Positions 42,964 through 52,299 of a DNA stretch of 60,385 nt are shown here, piece after piece. The stretch comes from an uncultured Chthonomonadales bacterium (GTDB lineage: Bacteria > Armatimonadota > Chthonomonadetes > Chthonomonadales > CAJBBX01). Below the pieces are notes generated by a model. The model searched no databases, was not told the DNA's origin, and was given only the letters and a program-made list of their open reading frames with translations. The stretch covers positions 1 through 60,385 of the forward strand of contig CALLMM010000021.1 of NCBI GenBank assembly GCA_938005745.1. Reading direction: 5' to 3'. Each line of letters begins with the position of its first letter. The stretch's first letter is position 1. Made by a program: the position numbers and the translations under genes.

Positions 42964-45191
42964 GCTTTCAACCTCTCCGCCAGACGGGTAAACCGCTTTG
43001 TGGCTCTGTTATTCTGTACGGCGCGCCCGAGGGCGCGCCTCTCTCCGACGATCACGCACAGCCTGCGCGCCCGGGTCAGCGCGGTGTAGAGCAGGTTTCG
43101 CTGAAGCATCGTATAGTGCGAGGAGTTGAGCACCAGAATGACGGCGGGATACTCGGAACCCTGCGACTTATGGATGCTCATGGCGTAGGCAAGCTGCAGC
43201 TCGTCATAGTCGGCGAAGTCGTACTCGACCGCCGCCTCCGGAAACTGCACGGTCAGCGTCTGCTCGACCGGATCAATCTTCGTGATCGTTCCCACATCCC
43301 CGTTGAAGACCTGCTTATCGTAGTTGTTGACCAGTTGCAGCACGCGGTCGCCCACCCGGAAACGCCGCGCGCCGCGCACAAGCTCCGGCGCATGCGGGCG
43401 CGGCGGGTTCAGTGCGTCCTGCAGCCGCTCGTTGAGGTGCCCGACGCCCGCCTCCCCCCGATGCATGGGGCTGAGCGTCTGGATATCAGCGGGAGAGAAG
43501 CCCATCCGCGGCAGCGAGCGGGTCGCCAGCGTCACGACCATCTGCGCCGCCGCCTTGCTGTCCTCCGCCTCCACAAAGAGGCAGTCTCTGTCCGCCCGCT
43601 CCTTCGGCGTCGGCAGCAGCGGGAACTCGCCCCGGTTGATCCGGTGCGCGTTGGTGATGATCAGGCTCTGCGCCGCCTGCCGGAACACCTGCGTCAGGCG
43701 GCAGACCGGCACGGCTCCGCTGGCGATCAGATCGCCCAGCACGTTTCCCGCGCCGACCGAGGGCAGCTGATCGGAATCCCCCACCAGAATCACCTGCGCC
43801 CCCTCCGGCGCAGCTTTGAGCAGGTTGAGCGCGAGCGTCGCGTCCAGCATCGAGACCTCGTCGGCGATCAGCACGTCGCAGGGAAGCGGGTTCTGCTCGT
43901 TGTGCTGAAAGCCTCGCGTCGCCGGGTCGAACTTGAGAAGCCGGTGGATCGTCTGCGCGGGTCTGCCGGTCACCTCCGAGAGTCTCTTCGCGGCGCGACC
44001 GGTCGGGCTTGCCAGCACGATTCGCTTCTTCCGCGCCTCCAGCGCCCGGCAGATCAGGTTGGTGACGGTGGTCTTTCCGGTTCCGGGACCGCCCGTCAGC
44101 ACCAGGATCCGGCTGGTCAGCGCCATTGCGACCGCCCGTTTCTGCTCCTCGGACAGCTCTATCTTCTGCGCGCCGGTCTGATACGCCAGCCACGCCTCCA
44201 GCCTCTCCTCTGAGACCCGCTCCGCCGCCGGGGTCTGCGCCAGACGGCGCAGGCGGTTGGCGAGTCCGATCTCGGTATGGTAGAGGACGGGGTGGTAGAC
44301 CGCCGGAGGCGCGGGCGGCTGCGCCTCCGTGCGCTCGACCATGATCTCACCCGCCTCCTCCATGGCGGGCAGAAGCGACGCCAGACGTTCCGCCTCGACC
44401 CCGAGGATCTCGCCCGCCTGCTTGAGCAGAATCGGCTCCGGCAGATAGAGATGACCGTAGTCGGTGGCTTCCGAAAGCGTGTAGAGCAGTCCGGCGCGCA
44501 GACGCGGCTCGCTGTCGTGCGCGAACCCCATCTGCCGGGCGATCTTATCGGCGGTCTTAAAGCCGATCCCCCAGATATCTTTTGCCAGACGGTAGGGATC
44601 GGTCTCCACCGTGCGGATCGCGGCATCGCCATACTGCTTGAATATCTTGACGGCGTAGGTGGCGGAGACGCCGTGCCCCTGCAGGAAGAGCATCACCTCC
44701 CGGATGGACCTCTGTTCCGCCCAGGCGCGTCTGATCTGCTCGACGCGCTTCTCGCCCAGCCCCTCCACATGCAGCAGTTTGCGCGGCGCGGTATCGAGAA
44801 TATCAAGGGTCTGCAGACCGAACTTCTCCACGATCTTCCGGGCGCGCACCGGACCGATCCCTTTGATCAGACCGCTGCCGAGATACTTCTCGATGGCGGC
44901 GACGGTGGCGGGGCGCACCGTGTCGTAACGCTCCACCTGAAACTGCCGCCCGTACTCCCGATGAGAGGTCCAGCGACCGTAGAGACGCACGCTCTCGCCG
45001 GGCACGGGGTTGCCCATCGCGCCGACGACGGTGAACAGATCACGCTCCCCTTCAACGCTCAGACGCGCCACCGTGTAGCCCGTATCCTCCGCATGGAAGG
45101 TGACGCGCTCGATCACCCCTTCCAGCTCTTCCAGCGGAAAGAGGTCGGGGCGCGGCATGGTCGGCGGCGGCTCAAAGGGGTTGCTCTTCAT
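42960..45191 (-). CDS. recD2: RecD2-type ATP-dependent DNA helicase
   Basis: A 743-residue 5'-3' superfamily 1B helicase of the RecBC-independent RecD2 class. The N-terminal OB-like and HhH regions (GVIERVTFHAEDTGYTVARL, LIKGIGPVRARKIVEKFG, GLGEKRVEQIRRAW) precede the motor: Walker A TGGPGTGKTTV, Walker B VLIADEVSMLD, GDSDQLPSVGAGNVL, and C-terminal AMSIHKSQGSEYPAVI with TALTRARRL. RecD2 acts in repair and replication-fork processing. No RecB or RecC is encoded here. Length is normal. Confidence 0.95.
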   Translation of the reverse strand: MKSNPFEPPPTMPRPDLFPLEELEGVIERVTFHAEDTGYTVARLSVEGERDLFTVVGAMGNPVPGESVRLYGRWTSHREYGRQFQVERYDTVRPATVAAIEKYLGSGLIKGIGPVRARKIVEKFGLQTLDILDTAPRKLLHVEGLGEKRVEQIRRAWAEQRSIREVMLFLQGHGVSATYAVKIFKQYGDAAIRTVETDPYRLAKDIWGIGFKTADKIARQMGFAHDSEPRLRAGLLYTLSEATDYGHLYLPEPILLKQAGEILGVEAERLASLLPAMEEAGEIMVERTEAQPPAPPAVYHPVLYHTEIGLANRLRRLAQTPAAERVSEERLEAWLAYQTGAQKIELSEEQKRAVAMALTSRILVLTGGPGTGKTTVTNLICRALEARKKRIVLASPTGRAAKRLSEVTGRPAQTIHRLLKFDPATRGFQHNEQNPLPCDVLIADEVSMLDATLALNLLKAAPEGAQVILVGDSDQLPSVGAGNVLGDLIASGAVPVCRLTQVFRQAAQSLIITNAHRINRGEFPLLPTPKERADRDCLFVEAEDSKAAAQMVVTLATRSLPRMGFSPADIQTLSPMHRGEAGVGHLNERLQDALNPPRPHAPELVRGARRFRVGDRVLQLVNNYDKQVFNGDVGTITKIDPVEQTLTVQFPEAAVEYDFADYDELQLAYAMSIHKSQGSEYPAVILVLNSSHYTMLQRNLLYTALTRARRLCVIVGERRALGRAVQNNRATKRFTRLAERLKA

Positions 45192-45310
45192 CGGAATCTG
45201 GCAGCAGGCTCCTCTTTTTGAGTATACTCGATTCGGAGACTGGAAAGCGCAACCGGCGGGGCATGGTTTGCCGCCGTCGGAAGCGCAGACCTCGAAAGGA
45301 CCTGGCGTCC

Positions 45311-45577
45311 GTGAACTATGCGCCGTTGTTGATGACCCTGTTTCTGTGCGCGATGAGCGCGTTTCTGGCGGCTCGCAAGGGCTATCAGCCCCTGATCTGG
45401 TTCTTCTGCGCGGGACTGATCGGGCTGGTAGTGCTGGTCTGCCTGCCCTACGCCAACCTGCCGGATCAGACGCCGGAGGAGCGAGCGCGTCTGCGGCGCA
45501 GCGGCAATCTGATCGGGCTGATCATTGCCGGCGTAGCGGTCGCGGTCTTCCTCATGCGCCTCTCGTCCATGCGTTAA
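45311..45577 (+). CDS. Small two-helix membrane protein
   Basis: An 88-residue protein with two or three hydrophobic helices (LLMTLFLCAMSAFLA, LIWFFCAGLIGLVVLVCLPYA, LIGLIIAGVAVAVFLMRL) separated by an acidic/basic loop (DQTPEERARLRRSG). No family recognised. The start is GTG at 45311, with AAAGGA upstream; a longer frame from 45218 begins with a very basic stretch that is probably not translated. Its TAA shares the TTAA with the stop of the opposing epimerase gene. Confidence 0.75.
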   Translation: MNYAPLLMTLFLCAMSAFLAARKGYQPLIWFFCAGLIGLVVLVCLPYANLPDQTPEERARLRRSGNLIGLIIAGVAVAVFLMRLSSMR

Positions 45578-46542
45578 CGTCCGGCGGGACTGGCGCGGAC
45601 TCCCGCTCGTTCCCGATAGTAGGCGATGGTCCGCGCCAGTCCCGCCGCCAGATCGAACTGCGGCGTAAATCCCAGCATCTCACGGGCGCGCGTTGTGTCG
45701 GCGCAGGAGTGGCGGATATCGCCGGGTCGCTCCGGACCGCGCAGCGCCTTTTTGCGGAAGCCAGTCCCCCGTTTCAGCGCGTCATAGAGGGCGTTGAGCG
45801 AGGTGGAGACCCCGCTGGCGACGTTGAAGACCTCGCCGGCAACGCCCTGCGCCTGCGCCGCCCGCAGGTTCGCGCACGCCACATCCTCGACAAAGAGAAA
45901 GTCGCGCGTCTGCTCACCGTCCCCGAAGATCGTGGGCGTCTTCCCCTCCAGCAGCATCGCGATGAAGCGCGGGATGACGGCGGCGTATTCGCTCGCCGGA
46001 TTCTGACCGGGACCGTAGACGTTGAAATAGCGCAGACAGACCGTCTCCAGTCCATGCAGCGCGTGGTAGAGACGCGCCATGTGCTCGCCGTAGAGCTTCT
46101 CGACCCCGTAGGGAGAGAGCGGGCGCGGCAGAGTCGTCTCCGGGATGGGCGTCGTGCCGGTTTCGCCGTAGACCGCCGCGGAGGAGGAGAAGACGAAGCG
46201 GCGCACCCGGCAGTCGCGCGCCGCCATCAGCAGATTGAGCGTGCCGCCGATGTTCACGGAATCGGCGGTCACGGGGTCCTGAATGGAGCCGGGAACCGAG
46301 ATATAGGCAGCCAGGTGAAAGACATACTGCACGCCCCGGCAGGCGTTGCGGCAGGCGATGGCGTTACGGATGTCGCCCTCCTGCACCTCCAGGCTGTGCT
46401 CCATGCCGGAGAGATTGGTCCGGCTGCCGCTGCTGAAGTTGTCCAGAATCCGTACCCGCGCGCCCTGCGCCGTCAGCGCGCGCACCAGATGCGACCCGAT
46501 AAAGCCGGCTCCTCCCGTCACCAGCGCCAGTTCGCCTTTCAC
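45574..46542 (-). CDS. NAD-dependent epimerase, UDP-glucose 4-epimerase type
   Basis: A 322-residue extended short-chain dehydrogenase/epimerase. VTGGAGFIGSHLVRAL is the NAD loop, SSSAAVYGE and SPYGVEKLYGE supply Ser, Tyr and Lys of the catalytic site, and RYFNVYGPGQNP marks the GalE/UDP-sugar group. It probably makes UDP-galactose or a related sugar for envelope glycans. The start is GTG at 46542, behind GGAGGAG. It is convergent with the small membrane-protein gene, sharing TTAA stops. Confidence 0.93.
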   Translation of the reverse strand: MKGELALVTGGAGFIGSHLVRALTAQGARVRILDNFSSGSRTNLSGMEHSLEVQEGDIRNAIACRNACRGVQYVFHLAAYISVPGSIQDPVTADSVNIGGTLNLLMAARDCRVRRFVFSSSAAVYGETGTTPIPETTLPRPLSPYGVEKLYGEHMARLYHALHGLETVCLRYFNVYGPGQNPASEYAAVIPRFIAMLLEGKTPTIFGDGEQTRDFLFVEDVACANLRAAQAQGVAGEVFNVASGVSTSLNALYDALKRGTGFRKKALRGPERPGDIRHSCADTTRAREMLGFTPQFDLAAGLARTIAYYRERAGVRASPAGR

Positions 46543-46664
46543 AGGCTCCTCCGTGTGAGAGCGGTGTCCTCTCCTGCCCCGTTTTGAGATAGAATCTATT
46601 GTACAGCACCGGAGGCGAAATCGCGCGTCTCCGGCGGCAATCGGTCGGGAAGGAGCGCCGGAGG

Positions 46665-47663
46665 GTGAGGCAGTCGTGGAGGGTGGAGCCGGAGCAGGCG
46701 GGACAGCGCGCCGACCTCTTTCTGGCGTCGGCGATGGGCGTTTCGCGGGGAGAGGCGCAGCGGCTTCTCGAGGCGGGATCGGCGCAGGTCAACGGCGCGG
46801 CGGCGAAGGCGAGCGTCCGGCTGAAAGCCGGCGACCGGGTGGAGGCGGAGCGGCTTGCGCCCGCGCCGACACAGACGCTGCCGGAGGAGATACCGCTGGA
46901 GGTGGTCTTCGAGGATGCCGACCTGCTGGTGATCAACAAGCCGCGGGGCATGGTGGCGCATCCCGCGCCGGGACATGAGTCGGGCACGCTGGTCAACGCG
47001 GTACTGTCCCATGCGGAAGACCTCTCTGGGATCGGCGGCGAACAGCGTCCCGGCATCGTGCATCGGCTGGACAAGGACACCTCCGGCTTGCTGATGGTGG
47101 CGAAGAACGACCGGGCGCACCTGTCGCTGCAGGCGCAGATTCAGGCGAAGACGGCGCAGCGCATCTATCTGGCGATCCTCTGGGGAGTTCCCCGCTTCGA
47201 ACGCGCTCTGATCGAGGCTCCCATCGGTCGCCATCCCTCCGACCGCAAGAAGATGGCGGTGCGAACCGATTCGCATCGCGCCGCCCGCGACGCGGTCACC
47301 GAACTGACGATCCGGGAGCCGCTCGGCGCGTTCTCGGTGGCGGAGGCGCGACTGCAGACCGGGCGCACGCACCAGATCCGCGTCCACTGCGCCTATATCG
47401 GGCATCCGGTGGCGGGCGATCCGCTCTACGGCGGAACGCGGAAAGTGCCGTCGCAGGGCATTTCGCCGCGCGACCGGGCGCGGATCGAGGAGGCGATCCT
47501 TGCGCTGGGCGGGCAGGCGCTGCACGCGCATACCCTCTCCTTCGATCACCCGCGCACCGGGGAGCGTCTCCGCTTTACGGTTGCGCCTCCGGATTCGCTG
47601 CAGAACCTGCTGACGCTCCTGCGTGAGGTCTACGGGGGCGGATACGGGAACGAAATCCGGTAG
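46665..47663 (+). CDS. RluD/RluA-family 23S rRNA pseudouridine synthase
   Basis: A 332-residue pseudouridine synthase. An N-terminal S4 RNA-binding domain (AGQRADLFLASAMGVSRGEA) leads into the catalytic domain, with catalytic Asp in GIVHRLDKDTSGLLMVAK. INKPRGMVAHPAPGHESGTL and RTHQIRVHCAYIGHPVAGD are also family signatures. Such enzymes modify uridines in 23S rRNA (RluD-type) or tRNA. The start is GTG at 46665, with AAGGAG nine bases away. It is divergent from the epimerase gene. Confidence 0.94.
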   Translation: MRQSWRVEPEQAGQRADLFLASAMGVSRGEAQRLLEAGSAQVNGAAAKASVRLKAGDRVEAERLAPAPTQTLPEEIPLEVVFEDADLLVINKPRGMVAHPAPGHESGTLVNAVLSHAEDLSGIGGEQRPGIVHRLDKDTSGLLMVAKNDRAHLSLQAQIQAKTAQRIYLAILWGVPRFERALIEAPIGRHPSDRKKMAVRTDSHRAARDAVTELTIREPLGAFSVAEARLQTGRTHQIRVHCAYIGHPVAGDPLYGGTRKVPSQGISPRDRARIEEAILALGGQALHAHTLSFDHPRTGERLRFTVAPPDSLQNLLTLLREVYGGGYGNEIR

Positions 47664-47764
47664 AATAACCGTATTAGGGGCGAGCGACATCTTTACGCCG
47701 CCCGATATCCTCTGCTGCGCCGCTTCCCCTCCGTGCGCAGCCACCATCTCACCAAGAGGAGTCC

Positions 47765-50700
47765 ATGCCGTTGAAGATTCGAGTTCCCCTTGCCTGTCTC
47801 TGCCTTCTGACGCTGTGTCTCATGTCGGCGCGGGGGCAGGAGTACCGGAATCTGGTCAATACCCGCTTCAACACCGTCGCCTCCGGTCCGATGCAGGCGG
47901 TCATCGTGGATGTGCCCAACGCCAGCGATGAGCGCGCCGTGCGGCGGGCGGTGGCGAACAGGCTGGCGGCGGTGCGCCGCGACCGGGATCGCGCCCTCAA
48001 ACAGCAGCTTGCCTTCCTCCAGAAGTTTATGCGCTGGTCGCCGGAGCTGACGCTCGGCTACGGCGATGTGGTGATCGTGCGTCAGAACGGGCGGCTGGCG
48101 CTGCCTGCGGCGCGCACGCGCGGACGCGCCGGCAACGACCTCACCTTCACCTTCCCGACCCCGGTAGACACGGCGGGCAACGGAAGCTGGACCCCGGCGC
48201 AGCAGAACGAGCTGCAGACGATCATCAGCATCGTCTATCCCGCACTCAAAGAGGTCTACGGCGAACCCTCCTGGTCGGGGGTGGTCAAGGTCGTCAACGG
48301 AGACAACCTGCAGTCCATCATCGGCGACCCGGACGCGCTCTCCGGCGGCGTCTACAACGTCTCGACCCAGGAGATCACCTTTGCGGTCTACAACGCGCCG
48401 CAGTCGCGCGTGCTGAACCTGACGCAGATGATGGCGCTGGCGTTTCGCGGAACCGCCTCCATCTCCTACGATGTGTGGGAGCGGGGGATGGCGCGGGCGG
48501 CGACCCTGCGCGTGCTGAGCGACCCGGACGTGTTTCAGCAGCTCCGAACGCTCTACGGCTGGAACCCCGACGAGGATCGCATCCGGTTTCTTTCCGATCC
48601 GCTCTGGCATGCGCTCGACCGCTACGAACTGCTCAATCAGCCGCCGCTCGGAAACGACCGCTTCTATCCGGTCTCCAAGAGCGGCGGGCAGGCGAACACG
48701 CCCTCCTTCCCCAACATGCTCGCCCCCCGTCTGATGATGTCCGGCTCGGTCTGGCTGAAGGCGCTGACCGAATCGCCCAACTTCCTGCGAGAGTTCAATG
48801 CGCGCTACTATCGGGCGCTCGTCAGCAGCCCGAACCTGAAGAATAGCGTCCCCGCGCTCAAGCAGATCGCGAAAGAGGCTCTGGCGGCCAACGGCGTGAA
48901 CGAACTGGAGGGGAAGGACGTCTTCCGCTGGTTTGAAGAGAACTACGTTCTGGATACCAGCGTCTCGCCGGGAGCCAAGCTCTACGCGCTGGTCTCCCCG
49001 CTGCGCCCCGATCGGGCGTCGGACGACGATTTCGGCGTGGCGGTCGTGCTCTACTACTACCGCACCACCTTCGATGCCAACAGCAACAGCAACGAGATCA
49101 ACCTCAACGGCGTCTGCTACCCGATCTACTGGGATTTTGCTTTCCAGAACCGCCTGTTTCTGGGCGCGCAGTATGAGCGCGTGGACATTCGCGACGGCGT
49201 GGGGGCGGTCGCGCCGACCTTCTTCAACACCATCGGGGGCGATCCGGCGGACGAGGGCAGAATGCGGATCACAATGGACTTCCCGGTCAACTTCGAGACG
49301 GCGCGGGTCGTCGTCGCGCCCCGCTCTATGGGAAAGGTCGGATCGGTCAACAACTTCTGGGGAACGGTGATCGGAGCCGACACCGGCAAGATGAAGATCG
49401 AGGCGGACGGGATCGCCAGCATTGAACTGAATGTCCGTCAGGGGGCGTTCGGGGGACAGGTGGACCCCGCCATCTTCAGCCGCCCGCGCCGCGCCACCCT
49501 CACCTTTACCAGCGCCGTCGGACTGCCCACCACGCGCCGGGTCGTGATCGGCTACAACGAGTACGCCGGCGTCTTTCATGTCAACAGCCCGGTAGATACC
49601 CGCACACACACCTTCGAGGCGGGAACGCAGATGGTCTCCTTCCCGATCCAGCCGCTGCAGTCGAAGGCGGCGCAGGCGCTGCTGAACCCGGCGAACGATC
49701 AGCCGATCTTCAACGAGGGCAATCTGCTGATGGCGCAGTGGCGGCAGAATGCGCTTGGCGCAGATAAGTATCAACTCTATCCGAACCTCGATCCGCTTCA
49801 GCCCGGAAAGGGCTACTGGGCGAGCTTCCCGGATCAGACGTCGGTGAAACTGGTCGGCAGACTGCCTTCTCCGGGACAGGAAGTTACACTGGGGCTGCTG
49901 TTCGGCTGGAACCAGATCGGCAATCCCTACGAGACGCCGATCAACATTAATAGCCTGCAGTTTCAGTACCTGGCGGACAACGTGCCGGTCGGGCTGCAGG
50001 AGGCGATCGGACGCGGCTGGATCGTCGCGCAGGACTTCCAGATCAGCCCCGGCAACGTTATCAAAGCGGTGGTATGGGACTACAGCCCGACGACGGGCTA
50101 CATGCCGGTTACCACATTGCAGCCCTGGAAGGGTTACTTTATCCGGGTGGGCGTGACGGAGGGGGTCAGCATCACCTATCCGAATCCTACCCGCGCCGGG
50201 CGCGCCCCCTCTGTCAGCCGCGCCGCGCCTGCGGTCTCCGACGATCCGGGAGCCTGGGCGATCCCGCTGACGGTGCGCGATCCGAACGGGCGGGGCGCAA
50301 CCGCCTATCTGGGGCACTCCTTTCGCGCCTCCGCCGGGTTCGATGCGCGGCTGGACGCGCTGCGCCCGCCCGACTTCTCGCGCTCGGCTCCCTCGCTGGC
50401 GTTCTCGCATCCCGACTGGGGAGCGAACGCGGGCGACTACTTCTCCGATATCCGCCGCCCGGGAACGCGCGAACCCTGGGAGCTGACGGTCTACACCCCG
50501 GAGCCGGAGAAGACCTACACCCTGAGCTGGGAGAATCTCAACGGGGTTCCGCGCTCCACGCGGCTGGTTCTGGTGGATGTCGCCACCGGCAAACGCCAAT
50601 ATCTGCAGGGTGCGTCCGGCTACTCCTTCCAGTCGGGCAACGCCCCGACCCGCCGCTTCCAGATCGTCGCCGAAGAGCGCGGACGCTCCGCCCTTCGGAT

Positions 50701-50995
50701 CATGCGCGTGCAGGCGCGCGTCTCGCGTGCAGGCGGCGGGCGCACGGTGGAGATCGCCTTCGACCTGTCGCAGGGCGCGACGGTGACCACGCAGATTCGC
50801 GGGGGCAACGGTCAGATGGTGCGCCGGCTGAGTCCGGGGCGCGCCTCCAGCGCCGGAACCAACTCCCTGATCTGGGACATGCGGGATGACCGCGCGGTCT
50901 CCGTTCCGTCGGGAACCTATCTGGTGGAGATTACCGCCAGCACCCCGGAGGGCGACTTCGTCCGCGTGGTGCAGCCGCTCACCATCGTCCGCTAA
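47765..50995 (+). CDS. Giant exported protein with degenerate metallopeptidase-like domain
   Basis: A 1076-residue secreted protein (signal peptide ending near SARGQ). Residues about 150-290 read like a zinc peptidase of the gluzincin type, but where HExxH would stand the sequence is QMMAL (221-225), followed by AFRG and then WERGMARA (238-245), the place of the third-ligand motif. Catalysis by zinc is therefore unlikely. The middle is beta-rich; GWNQIGNPYETPININ and PWKGYFIRV look like repeated beta modules. The end (GTNSLIWDMRDDRAVSVPSG, then TYLVEITA) is a FlgD-Ig-like domain as used in surface attachment. AAGAGGAG precedes the ATG. A lipoprotein gene follows. Confidence 0.82.
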   Translation: MPLKIRVPLACLCLLTLCLMSARGQEYRNLVNTRFNTVASGPMQAVIVDVPNASDERAVRRAVANRLAAVRRDRDRALKQQLAFLQKFMRWSPELTLGYGDVVIVRQNGRLALPAARTRGRAGNDLTFTFPTPVDTAGNGSWTPAQQNELQTIISIVYPALKEVYGEPSWSGVVKVVNGDNLQSIIGDPDALSGGVYNVSTQEITFAVYNAPQSRVLNLTQMMALAFRGTASISYDVWERGMARAATLRVLSDPDVFQQLRTLYGWNPDEDRIRFLSDPLWHALDRYELLNQPPLGNDRFYPVSKSGGQANTPSFPNMLAPRLMMSGSVWLKALTESPNFLREFNARYYRALVSSPNLKNSVPALKQIAKEALAANGVNELEGKDVFRWFEENYVLDTSVSPGAKLYALVSPLRPDRASDDDFGVAVVLYYYRTTFDANSNSNEINLNGVCYPIYWDFAFQNRLFLGAQYERVDIRDGVGAVAPTFFNTIGGDPADEGRMRITMDFPVNFETARVVVAPRSMGKVGSVNNFWGTVIGADTGKMKIEADGIASIELNVRQGAFGGQVDPAIFSRPRRATLTFTSAVGLPTTRRVVIGYNEYAGVFHVNSPVDTRTHTFEAGTQMVSFPIQPLQSKAAQALLNPANDQPIFNEGNLLMAQWRQNALGADKYQLYPNLDPLQPGKGYWASFPDQTSVKLVGRLPSPGQEVTLGLLFGWNQIGNPYETPININSLQFQYLADNVPVGLQEAIGRGWIVAQDFQISPGNVIKAVVWDYSPTTGYMPVTTLQPWKGYFIRVGVTEGVSITYPNPTRAGRAPSVSRAAPAVSDDPGAWAIPLTVRDPNGRGATAYLGHSFRASAGFDARLDALRPPDFSRSAPSLAFSHPDWGANAGDYFSDIRRPGTREPWELTVYTPEPEKTYTLSWENLNGVPRSTRLVLVDVATGKRQYLQGASGYSFQSGNAPTRRFQIVAEERGRSALRIMRVQARVSRAGGGRTVEIAFDLSQGATVTTQIRGGNGQMVRRLSPGRASSAGTNSLIWDMRDDRAVSVPSGTYLVEITASTPEGDFVRVVQPLTIVR

Positions 50996-51039
50996 ACCAT
51001 CCGCGCTGAAGACGCGCCTGAAATCGGGAGAGTACAACC

Positions 51040-51933
51040 TTGTTGAAACGACTGACACTGACTGTCTGCATGTTATCCGTCGCGGCGCTGTGCGCGACGA
51101 TGTTGGGCTGCGGGGGCGGCGGGGGCGGTGCGGCGCCTGCGGATGTGTCGGGGCGCATCCTGCTGACCGCGACCGGACAGCCGCCCAATCCGGCGGCGAC
51201 CGTCACCATCGCCGGGAGGAGCGTGCAGACCCTCAACGACGGCACCTTTATTCTGCGCGGGGTCGCCTCCGATGCGCGCCAGATACAGGTGACCGCGCAG
51301 GGACTGCAGCCCCTCACGCAGCCCCTTCCGACTCTGACCGCCAATCGGGTCAACAATCTGGGGGACATCTTCCTGTCAGATTCCGGATACACGGCAGCGG
51401 TGAAGGGAAAGGTGGTGCGCGCCGACACGCTGGCAGGGCTGGCGGGCGCGAAGGTGCGAATCAGCGGACAGGTGACCACCACCGCCGACGACGGCGCCTT
51501 CACGCTGAGCGGGCTGCCGGTCGGACTGGGGGGCATGCAGGACGTCGGGCTAATCACGGCGGCGGGCTTTGAGGACAAACCGGTGCGGATTGATCCGCCG
51601 CTGGGAGCCTCTCCGCCGGATAACGATCTGGGAGACATCCCCCTCGCGCCGCCCGTCGGCGGCATCCCCGGCGGTCCAACCACCATCCGCGGAACCGTGT
51701 CGCTGCAGGGACAGATGGACTTCTCGCAGACCACCGTTACCCTCATCAATCCCGACAACGGGGAGACGCTCAGCACGCAGGTAACCGCCGCCGATGGTCG
51801 GTACGGGTTCTGGGTTCCAACAGGGCGTTATCAGGTGAGGGCGGAGCGTTCCGGATTCCAGCCGCAGACGCGCGATGTTACGCTCAACCGCACGGATCAG
51901 CCGCAGACGGTGGACTTTACGCTGATCCCCTGA
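51040..51933 (+). CDS. Lipoprotein with repeated carboxypeptidase-regulatory-like domains
   Basis: A 297-residue lipoprotein. The signal ends in a lipobox, ATMLGCGG, so Cys is lipidated; a Gly-rich linker follows. Three carboxypeptidase-regulatory-like (transthyretin-type) beta-sandwiches come next (SGRILLTATGQPPNPAATVT, VKGKVVRADTLAGLAGAKVR, IRGTVSLQGQMDFSQTTVTL). Such repeats bind or display ligands at the surface. The start is TTG at 51040, with GGGAGAG upstream. It lies 44 bases after the giant exported protein and ends at a terminator hairpin, so the two are probably one operon. Confidence 0.88.
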   Translation: MLKRLTLTVCMLSVAALCATMLGCGGGGGGAAPADVSGRILLTATGQPPNPAATVTIAGRSVQTLNDGTFILRGVASDARQIQVTAQGLQPLTQPLPTLTANRVNNLGDIFLSDSGYTAAVKGKVVRADTLAGLAGAKVRISGQVTTTADDGAFTLSGLPVGLGGMQDVGLITAAGFEDKPVRIDPPLGASPPDNDLGDIPLAPPVGGIPGGPTTIRGTVSLQGQMDFSQTTVTLINPDNGETLSTQVTAADGRYGFWVPTGRYQVRAERSGFQPQTRDVTLNRTDQPQTVDFTLIP

Positions 51934-51942
51934 AAAACCGTC

Positions 51943-51972
51943 GCAGGCAGGGGGCTTTCGACCCCTGCCTGC
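51943..51972 (+). terminator. Terminator hairpin after the lipoprotein gene
   Basis: Arms GCAGGCAGGGG (51943-51953) and CCCCTGCCTGC (51962-51972) pair perfectly over 11 bp with an eight-base loop, ten bases after the lipoprotein stop. It has no T-run but a well-placed, stable stem. Confidence 0.65.
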
Positions 51973-52042
51973 GTATCTGAACGACTGCATAGTGGTTCGT
52001 TATGTAGTCGGTGTGTTGTGCATGGTTGTCGGTGCGTGCGCC

Positions 52043-52249
52043 TCACGAGCTTTCTGCGATCCGTCTGGGAGCCTCGTCTACTTCTTCGGTCTGCCAGTTA
52101 TCGCAGTCAAGACGCTTGCAGTGCAGCATCCGACGGTTTGAGTTGTCCTGCATCTCAACAGTCGCTATAGAAGCGAATCGGCAGGAGAGGCATAGCGCCG
52201 GTTCCACCAGGCGCACGATGCGCAAGCGCGTATTCTCTTCAGGTTGCAT
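52043..52249 (-). CDS. Small cysteine-containing protein, unknown
   Basis: A 68-residue protein with four cysteines in two pairs, PALCLSCRF (C20, C23) and MLHCKRLDCD (C44, C49), which could form a small zinc site; the second spacing (C-x4-C) is not a standard ribbon. The ATG at 52249 has AAGGAT eight bases upstream. It lies 50 bases downstream of the STAS gene on the same strand and probably shares its transcript. G+C is lower than in the surroundings (33 of 60 in one counted line), so it may have been acquired. Confidence 0.6.
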   Translation of the reverse strand: MQPEENTRLRIVRLVEPALCLSCRFASIATVEMQDNSNRRMLHCKRLDCDNWQTEEVDEAPRRIAESS

Positions 52250-52299
52250 CGCACTATCCTTGTACTGGTATATCCATCCATAGGCTGGCGTGGGACAGA

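Noticed and set aside
46589..46599. ATAGA-A-TCTAT inverted repeat between the epimerase and pseudouridine synthase genes
   Set aside because: Only five bases per arm and overlapping A/T-rich promoter-like sequence; too weak for an operator call.
47693..51058. A 1121-codon open frame on the minus strand
   Set aside because: It is the shadow of the exported protein at 47765-50995: no Shine-Dalgarno, Arg/His/Gln-rich biased composition and no domain, whereas the plus frame has a signal peptide and recognisable domains.
52011..52283. A 90-codon plus-strand frame over the STAS-linked mini-gene
   Set aside because: No ribosome site, and the minus-strand frame has a proper start, a Shine-Dalgarno-like AAGGAT and paired Cys residues.
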